From a bacterium D16-56 (GTDB taxonomy: Bacteria > Bacillota > Clostridia > Lachnospirales > Lachnospiraceae): a stretch of DNA of 64,000 nt. Shown piece by piece: positions 58,037-64,000 of the stretch (positions are counted from its first letter, which is position 1; the number at the start of each line of letters is the position of its first letter). Under the pieces are notes generated by a model. The model had not been told where the DNA came from. It worked only from the letters and a program-made list of their open reading frames with translations, and did not search any database. A program made the translations under genes and the position numbers. Location: positions 22,757-86,756 of the forward strand of contig RAYY01000024.1 of NCBI GenBank assembly GCA_003611875.1, read 5' to 3'.

Positions 58037-59779
58037 CTATCCCCGGAAACGGTTGATACAGGAAAATATTTCTTGTTTTCGAGGTTTGGCTAACCCGCAG
58101 GGCACATAAGAGCTGCAGAAAGGCTCCCAGCCTTGCTTGTCCAGGATATCATAGAGAATCTGAACTGCCTGACGCACAGTCCTTTTGCCGTCGATGACCT
58201 GTTCTAAGCCGTACCGCAGCAGGTGAGCTAAGGCATTGGTCTGCTCTGAGTCGGCAAGCTGCTCCACATAACGCATATCGATGGTTTCTTTGTCCAGGGA
58301 GAAAGAATCCCGTCCAAAGGTTTTGACCTTCATATGTTCATGCCGATTGTCGCCTGAGCCGCCTCGCCCGGTTCGACCGCCATAGCCCCGTCTGCCGTCT
58401 CGTCCGTTTCGATTTGCGGGAGGCAGGGAACGGATAAAATCCGGGATCATGAAATCTGGCGCCTGGATTCTAGGAGCTGTATGGTCTTTGCAGAGGGATT
58501 TAACATGATCTGTAATATCAACCGGCCGATAACAGTCCATCTGCAGGATCTTGTCCGCAATATAGAAAAATGCACCTGAACTGCCTGCTACCAGGATGGT
58601 GGAAACGCCTGCTTTTTCATATAAGTCCCTGGCTCGTTCCAAAAATGGGGTAATGGGTTCTTTTTTCCGGCTGATTACCTGCTGCATAAAGTCATCTCGT
58701 ACCATAAAATTGGTGGCAGATGTATCTTCATCGATCAAAAAAAGCCGCGTATTGGCTTCCACACCTTCCATAACCCCGGCAGCCTGAGAGGTGCTTCCGC
58801 TGGCATCAGGTGTGCTGAAGGAGGTTGTGTCCTTTTTGTTCGGCAGATCATTGATAAACAAGGAAATATTTACATTGCGGATGGATCTGCCGTCCTCTGC
58901 TCTCAGCTTGACAGCCGTGTCATCTGTAATGACAAATTCTCTGCCGTCTCCTGCAATGTGGTTGTAAACTCCCATCTGCAGAGCTTCCAGCAAAGTGGAC
59001 TTTCCGTGATATCCACCGCCCACGATCAGCGTGATTCCTTTAGGTATCGCCATTCCCGTGATCTCCCCTTTATGGGGAAGGGTAAAGGCTTGCTCCATTG
59101 CAGCAGGAGAGGTAAAAGGAATACTGTCCTTTAAAGGAAGATCAGAAACACCGCTTTTTCTGGGAAGGATGGCACCATTGGCAACAAAGGCTACCAAGTC
59201 CTTCTGGTGCAGGATTTCTCGGATCGCTGCCTGATCCTCTGCCAGAAATACGGTATTTTCTACCTTTTTTGCGTCTAAGCGGCGGAAGAAAAAGCAGCTT
59301 TCCACACACCGGGGAAGAAAGTCAAAGAGAATTTTTTCTAATTCACCTGCATTGATGGTACGGCCAAAAGCCGGAAAGCCGATGTGGAACCGCCCGATAA
59401 TTTTGGTGTTCGTGATCTGACAGGCGCTTCTTTCCAACACCTCCTGGCCGCAGCGGGTGATGGACATCAGACCGCTTTTGCCGGATCCCTTGGCTTTAAA
59501 ATTAAAATCCTCAAACAGGGAAGAAAGCTTTCTTGTCAGAAAGTCCTGGAGCGCGATTCTGGAGCAGTCTCTGGCATAATAGGACGCAGGAAAGCCTGCA
59601 TCTTTATGAGAGATCTCTACATGAAGACTGGAGGGAGATGCAAAGGGATCTCCCTGCACATGGTCTATCGAGAGCATAAAGCTGCCAAACTGATAAGCGC
59701 CTGCTAAAGACTTGTAGGCAGGGTAGCTTTTATGATCGATGGAACGCAACAGGGTGCGTAGTTCGTTAGATGATTTCAT
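58037..59779 (-). CDS. ABC-ATPase domain (PF09818-type) predicted P-loop ATPase
   Basis: A 580-residue protein of the predicted ATPases of the ABC class. Walker A is TLIVGGGYHGKSTLLEALQM (~250). The Walker B region is TRLFLIDEDTSATNFMVRDD, and a C-terminal Gly/Arg-rich insert (GRDGRRGYGGRTGRGG) lies near residue 460. The N-terminal half (YKSLAGAYQFGSFMLSIDHV) is characteristic of the family. Its role is unknown; homologues occur widely in Firmicutes, and nucleic-acid binding has been suggested. The basic insert favours an RNA-related role. AAAGGAGAGCAAC precedes the ATG. Confidence 0.85.
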   Translation of the reverse strand: MKSSNELRTLLRSIDHKSYPAYKSLAGAYQFGSFMLSIDHVQGDPFASPSSLHVEISHKDAGFPASYYARDCSRIALQDFLTRKLSSLFEDFNFKAKGSGKSGLMSITRCGQEVLERSACQITNTKIIGRFHIGFPAFGRTINAGELEKILFDFLPRCVESCFFFRRLDAKKVENTVFLAEDQAAIREILHQKDLVAFVANGAILPRKSGVSDLPLKDSIPFTSPAAMEQAFTLPHKGEITGMAIPKGITLIVGGGYHGKSTLLEALQMGVYNHIAGDGREFVITDDTAVKLRAEDGRSIRNVNISLFINDLPNKKDTTSFSTPDASGSTSQAAGVMEGVEANTRLFLIDEDTSATNFMVRDDFMQQVISRKKEPITPFLERARDLYEKAGVSTILVAGSSGAFFYIADKILQMDCYRPVDITDHVKSLCKDHTAPRIQAPDFMIPDFIRSLPPANRNGRDGRRGYGGRTGRGGSGDNRHEHMKVKTFGRDSFSLDKETIDMRYVEQLADSEQTNALAHLLRYGLEQVIDGKRTVRQAVQILYDILDKQGWEPFCSSYVPCGLAKPRKQEIFSCINRFRG

Positions 59780-60086
59780 GTTGCTCTCCTTTTTATTTTA
59801 CATGATGAAATTCATGGAGGAAAGAATGCTCTGCCAGGCAGATGCAGAATTTCCACCGCTACCATAATAAATCATTATGGAAAAAGATGCAATATGAAAT
59901 CTGTTTTTTTGCAACAAGGAAAGCAAGGACAAGGGGACAAAATCTGTTTCATATTAAAATGGATTGTAGTAGGAGGAAGCCGGATACAGCGACGAGTTGT
60001 AAGTCCAGTTTCGGGGCGGGTATCTGGAAACCTAGCGCAGTAATGTGCCAAGACGCTGGATACTTAGCCTGCTTAACAGCACTGCC

Positions 60087-60252
60087 CTAGTACATCGTTT
60101 TGCAAATAACCACACCAATCGCTTGCCTGTTTTCCCGATTGTACAGGCAAAAAAGCCTCAGCGCAGCCCCACTACGCCTGCGTTTTTCGACCTGCACACT
60201 CGAAAAAATATCCTCGAAAATTTACACAGGAACTTCAAGTACGGAGTACTAG
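60087..60252. repeat. 166-bp foldback (MITE-like) element, copy B
   Basis: CTAGTACATCG... to ...GTACGGAGTACTAG, the same length as copy A at 41168-41333. About 50 bases near the right end (around CGAAAAAATATCCTCGAAAA and TTTACACAGGAACTTCAAGT) are nearly identical to copy A. The left arm is more diverged. It lies in a 636-base gap without a complete gene upstream of the relaxase remnant. Confidence 0.7.
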
Positions 60253-60415
60253 TACAGCCTTGCCTAAATTCCGGTGAATAAATCACCCACTATCAGCGCC
60301 ATCTGCACACCTGCGAAGCTAGACGCAGGCACCACTACGCCGTCGCTTCGCAGACGCACAGCTGACACCGATATCACGCAATTTATTCACCGAAATTTAA
60401 GCAATGCTGTACTAG
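60249..60415. repeat. 167-bp palindromic element, type C
   Basis: It begins CTAGTACAGCCTTGCC and ends with the near-perfect reverse complement GCAATGCTGTACTAG; arms are ~35 bases with few mismatches (TAAATTCCGGTGAATAAAT against its complement). An apex hairpin (CTGCGAAGC / GCTTCGCAG) lies in the middle. It shares the CTAG of copy B's end, so the two elements abut. Arms differ in sequence from copies A and B. Confidence 0.7.
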
Positions 60416-60759
60416 ACTGCTCCCGCAAGTTCCATAACATCAAAAACAGCTATATTCCCTTGCGGAAGGTCAATGACCGGATCTGTCAGGAGTTTGGCCT
60501 TTCAATCATTGAGAACCTGGAGGAAAAAGGAAAGCACTATGCGGAGTGGTCAGCGGAAAAGAAAGGCCAGAGCAGCAAACTTTTAAAATTTCGTGCCCAG
60601 GGTCAGGAACGTTTCACTCGCTCTAAAACACTGGGAGCCGATTACAATCTGGAGACCCTCCGCGATTGTGTAGGCAAAGCGAAGCAGCCCCGGCGCAAGA
60701 AAAAAATCCGTCTGGAAAAGAATACCCGTATCAATCTCTTTATGGACATTCAGGCTTGA
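60416..60759 (+). pseudogene. relaxase (MobP-type) remnant next to foldback element
   Basis: The frame reads on from the foldback element as KFHNIKNSYIPLRKVNDRIC, QEFGLSIIENLEEKGKHYAE, then KKIRLEKNTRINLFMDIQA. The first two blocks match the relaxase/mobilisation nuclease domain of Tn916/CTn-type relaxases (recalled), and the last matches the end of such a domain. The middle is shortened and both ends are missing, and there is no ribosome site. It is a decayed fragment of an older element, disconnected from its N-terminus by the insertion. Confidence 0.6.
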
Positions 60760-60798
60760 TTTTCCTTGATCGGTAAATATCGTTGGAAAAGTCAAAAA

Positions 60799-60827
60799 AG
60801 CCCAATAGGTTGCAGACCTACCGGGCT
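60799..60827 (-). terminator. probable terminator reading leftward
   Basis: On the minus strand AGCCCGGTAGGT / ACCTATTGGGCT with a five-base loop, then TTTTTTG. It may have served the transporter operon at 61095-63382. Confidence 0.5.
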
Positions 60828-61027
60828 GGGAGTTGGAATAGAATAGTAGTTTATAGCTGTGTATAGTTCATACTCATAACCGAAGTACTTAGGGGTGGAG
60901 GACAGGCTTTTTTGATGAGTCAAGCCTCGTCAGATTTTGTCGAATAACTATGCTTTTCATGGCGACTGCCTCCTGTCAGCCGCCCCACCTGTCACTGCTT
61001 CCCACCATCCCGGCAAAATAGTGGCCT

Positions 61028-61053
61028 CAAATGTCACAGGTTCGTGACATTTG
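61028..61053. promoter_or_regulatory. palindrome downstream of ABC transporter remnant
   Basis: CAAATGTCAC-AGGTTC-GTGACATTTG, a 10-bp perfect dyad. It is nearly identical to the dyad at 63465-63490 on the other side of the transporter genes. Confidence 0.5.
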
Positions 61054-61094
61054 GAAGCCGGGAGCAAGTTGCTCCAGGCTTCCATGGATAAAAC

Positions 61095-62969
61095 TTAATT
61101 TTTCCGCAACCGCTCTATGATACTGGCTTTAGCAATTTGCCTGTACAAAAGCGCCGGTATTGCCACAGTCAGAAGGATAAGGAACGGATAGATCACCAGC
61201 ATAGGCCACATGACAAATTAATAGGTAAAGAACCAAATCCCGCTGGAAATCCCCTTTACGACTACCACAGAAAACAGCACACTGAGAACAGCCGACGTGA
61301 TGATCGTTCCCACGGCGTAATACAGCCCCTCAAAGGAGAGCATACACTTTATCTGTTTCCCGGTCATGCCAATGCTTTGCAGCATGGCAAATTCTTTTTT
61401 ACGGGTAATAACGCTTGTCAAAACGGAGTTGACAAAATTTGCGATACCAATAATCCCGAAGATGATGCTCAACGCCCCGCCGATGGTGACGATAAGGGAA
61501 GTCAGGTCATCAAAGGAGCTGACATAGGTTTCCTTGGACTCAAAATCCATACTCGGCTCCACGCTGTCGATATAGCGATTCAAAAACTCTGCCATTTCAG
61601 CTTCTGTCCCATCCTTCACATCAAAGGGAAAGCTGACCAGGTGGGGGTTACCGCACAGCGGCAGGAAAATCTCTGTCGGGAGATAGAACCGGGTTTCGCC
61701 CGTGTTGCGGGTGGTGGCTGTGTTCTCGTTGGTCCGGACTTTAGCCATGATGATAAAGTCATAGATGTCCGTAATGGTGGTGGAAAGTTCCTCCGCTTTC
61801 AGATGGTTGATCCGTATTGTGTCGCCCACGCTGATATTTGGATTATCTATGATGGTTCCATCATCATTACATTCCACACTCAGCAGGATATACTTTCCTG
61901 ATTTCAGCTTTTCCAGGTCGATAGCCCCCTCTATGACCTCCATGTGATTCAGCAGAAAATCGTCCGCTCCATACAGTCTTACGTAGGGATTGCCGTTCTG
62001 ATCTTTGTTATAGCTGAAAAAGGCATCATGTTCTGTGGAAAACGGTTCTTCCAGAAGCCAGGAGGAATAGAGCCTGCCGCCATCCTCGAAGCTGCTATTT
62101 TGTTTGACGGCCTCAATAAAATTCTCAGATAGGTCATTTTCACTATCTTCGATCTGGTACTGAAAATAGTCTGCATTCGAGATCACAAAATCCGTATCCA
62201 AAAGGCCCGGCCAACGAAAAAGCCTGCCAGCATACCGATAAGAATACCAATTAAGGACAGCCGAAGCGCCTGCCGGTTGATAAGCCGCTTGATCTGCCGC
62301 TTTGTTGTTCCCAGCGTTTTTAGCTGCCCATAGGACTGAATATCCTGAATGACGGAAATCTGGAAAATGTTGTAGATGATCAGGTTCCCTGTTATGACAA
62401 TCAGCGAGACGCCAATAATGCCGGAAATCAGCATAGCGGGATTGTCCGTTAATGCGCCGCTCTGATAGGCCGGACTGACACGGGCAATCACATAGTTGCT
62501 GTCCTCCTTGCTGCCGCCCATCGTGTCACAGGTATAGCCGGTTTCGGAAGTTTGCCCCTTCGGGCCGGCGGCCTGTTGTGGGCGTGTAGCGGGCAAATTC
62601 CAGAGCGGTATCATCCATATACCACAAATCAGACCGCCAACGCTCCAAGCCCGGATTTTTCAGCCGATAGGACACCGCCTTTGTATAGGCAATATGGTCA
62701 ATCAGGGGACTTTCCGCTATATCGTTGTAAACTTCATCGCTGATATAGTTTAAGACTGCCTGCCCCTCACCTCCGGCCTTACGGATGTTCTGATCGTGAA
62801 CAGTATCCATCAGGCCAGACCCAAGGGTGAAGATCGTGGTAAAAAGTATGGTTGTCAGAACGATTGCGATAATTGCAATGATATTCCTGCTTTTGCTGGC
62901 CTTGAAGTAGCGGCCTGACAGCTTTTTGATCACCGCGCCGTTGTTGTTGCCGAATAAAATGTCATTCAT
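61095..62969 (-). pseudogene. FtsX-type ABC transporter permease, frameshifted and interrupted
   Basis: Three frame segments form one permease: N-terminus from 62969 (NDILFGNNNGAVIKKLSGRY, then NIIAIIAIVLTTILFTTIFT), a middle segment to ~62183 (NPAMLISGIIGVSLIVITGN) and a C-terminal segment to 61095. It needs a frame change near 62570 and another near 62200. The last segment stops at 61218 (FFTY then TAA) but reads on to FVMWPMLVIYPFLILLTVAI and IERLRKN. The full gene encoded a BceB/macrolide-type FtsX permease with an extracellular loop. It is inactive here. Confidence 0.8.
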
Positions 62970-62982
62970 CGTCAGCGCCCCC

Positions 62983-63382
<400 letters not shown>

Positions 63383-63464
63383 GGTAAGCACCCTCTTTCT
63401 GTGATGCCGCTATCATACAGCCAATTCTCACAGAAATGTCACGGGCCGCTGGTTTTTCACCCTT

Positions 63465-63490
63465 GAAATGTCACAATTCTGTGACATTTC
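63465..63490. promoter_or_regulatory. palindrome upstream of ABC transporter remnant
   Basis: GAAATGTCAC-AATTCT-GTGACATTTC, a 10-bp perfect dyad. An isolated half site (GAAATGTCAC) is at 63433-63442. It lies in the promoter region of the remnant and is a likely binding site for an absent regulator. Confidence 0.55.
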
Positions 63491-63769
63491 AAAAACCCTG
63501 CTTATTCTGCTCTAACATTTCAATTTCAGGATTTACTAAAACGTTGTTAATCATTGGTTCAGGATATTTTGCAAATAACTCAGGATGTACCTTTTGTGTA
63601 TTTCTCCAAACAGCGTACTCTTTGGAAAAAATTTTATGATCTGGCATGGGTAACTGCCGAAACAGTTCTTCGTCCCACAAATAGGCGGCAAGCTGATATA
63701 ATCCATGTGCTGGTACAAAAAGTGTTTCATCCGTTCCATTTTACAGCAAAACCGTTTTACCTTTTCCAC
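63489..63769 (-). pseudogene. frameshifted unknown gene
   Basis: Two overlapping frames read KHFLYQHMDYISLPPI and then, after a frame change near 63690, LWDEELFRQLPMPDHKIFSK, EYAVWRNTQKVHPELFAKYP and ending in EIEMLEQNKQGF. Together they would give a protein of ~90 residues starting at a GTG at 63769 that overlaps the preceding gene. No family recognised. The shift may be real decay or a sequencing error. Confidence 0.45.
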
Positions 63770-63969
63770 TTATCCAGCTTATATCCTCTTTGTTCCAGCT
63801 TTACGCGAAACGCTTCCGCAAAATCAAGAAATTTCTCAATTTCGTCCGGCTGATATATGTTTTTTGGCCCATACAAAGTTTTAGAACTTGTTCCGCCGAT
63901 ATTCAGCAATTCTCCAAAATCTGCGGAGCCTTTTAGTACCATATAAGTGTAAGAGATAAAGCATTTCAT
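63757..63969 (-). CDS. hypothetical protein, 70 aa, near window edge
   Basis: The ATG at 63969 follows AGAAGGT. The product (LKGSADFGELLNIGGTSSKT, then PDEIEKFLDFAEAFRVKLEQ) ends in LDKWKR. Its stop overlaps the start of the next, frameshifted gene by 13 bases. No family recognised. The region to 64000 continues without a visible gene. Confidence 0.4.
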   Translation of the reverse strand: MKCFISYTYMVLKGSADFGELLNIGGTSSKTLYGPKNIYQPDEIEKFLDFAEAFRVKLEQRGYKLDKWKR

Positions 63970-64000
63970 CAGTGCTTTACCTTCTGCACTTATTTTTTTA

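Noticed and set aside
57465..58109. Plus-strand 214-codon frame opposite the DAHP synthase and beyond
   Set aside because: Antisense to strong DAHP synthase motifs; no start signal.
59842..60090. Plus-strand frame before element B as a gene
   Set aside because: It has no ribosome site and mixed composition, and runs into the repeat element; treated as non-coding or remnant.
61137..61901. Plus-strand 254-codon frame opposite the permease remnant
   Set aside because: The permease reading is supported by hydrophobic helices and the FtsX pattern; the plus frame is His/Gln-rich without features.

Overview
The window reads as chromosome of an anaerobic, spore-forming gut Firmicute, most likely Lachnospiraceae or a close clostridial relative. 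The evidence is strong AGGAGG ribosome sites with some TTG/GTG starts, a sigK 3' half beside a SpoIVCA-like recombinase, HydE ([FeFe] hydrogenase maturation), a FucO-type alcohol dehydrogenase, UppP and two YhcH-family proteins. No rRNA, tRNA or CRISPR array was recognised.

Positions 1 to about 34.7 kb are a mobile element, or nested elements. The left edge holds the tail of an SMC/Rad50-like ATPase, small regulators (Mor-like, two XRE proteins with operator-like repeats) and two zinc-ribbon membrane proteins. From 5.2 to 20.2 kb runs a long co-directional block: a Spo0A-C-like protein, a PAPS-reductase-family protein with a triplicated internal module, a large DExH helicase, a ubiquitin-like cassette, an N6-adenine methyltransferase, a Rad52-family annealing protein and a Rad50/SbcC-like ATPase. 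The cassette consists of a JAMM protease apparently fused to a ubiquitin-like domain, an E1/ThiF enzyme and an E2-like protein, with four unknown proteins among them. It resembles the plasmid PRTRC systems and is the most interesting part of the window. A secreted beta-helix/Big2/InlB-repeat protein, a DUF6431/serine-recombinase pair, a Rep-like protein and an unknown 466-residue protein follow. The right end is a mobilisation and integration module: DUF3102 protein, VirD4-type coupling protein, MobA/MobL relaxase, excisionase and two tandem tyrosine integrases. Three of its transcription units share a TGTCACAGC promoter motif.

The element abuts uvrB, whose promoter carries a LexA box only 13 bases beyond the integrase stop. 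From 35 to 60 kb the genes are ordinary chromosomal ones: uvrB, a TetR gene broken by an amber codon, fucO, an OLD-family nuclease, hydE with a SIR2-like gene, hisH-hisF, ung, uppP, a SWIM/SNF2 helicase, the recombinase with the sigK C-terminal half, two yhcH paralogues, a ketopantoate-reductase-family gene, a cyclase, galE, DAHP synthase and a PF09818-type ATPase. Two 166-bp foldback elements of one family lie at 41.2 and 60.1 kb; a third, similar in layout, adjoins the second.

From 60.4 kb to the end the DNA is decayed mobile material: a relaxase fragment, an ABC transporter inactivated by frameshifts, a stop codon and an internal deletion, paired palindromes on both sides of it, and a frameshifted unknown gene.
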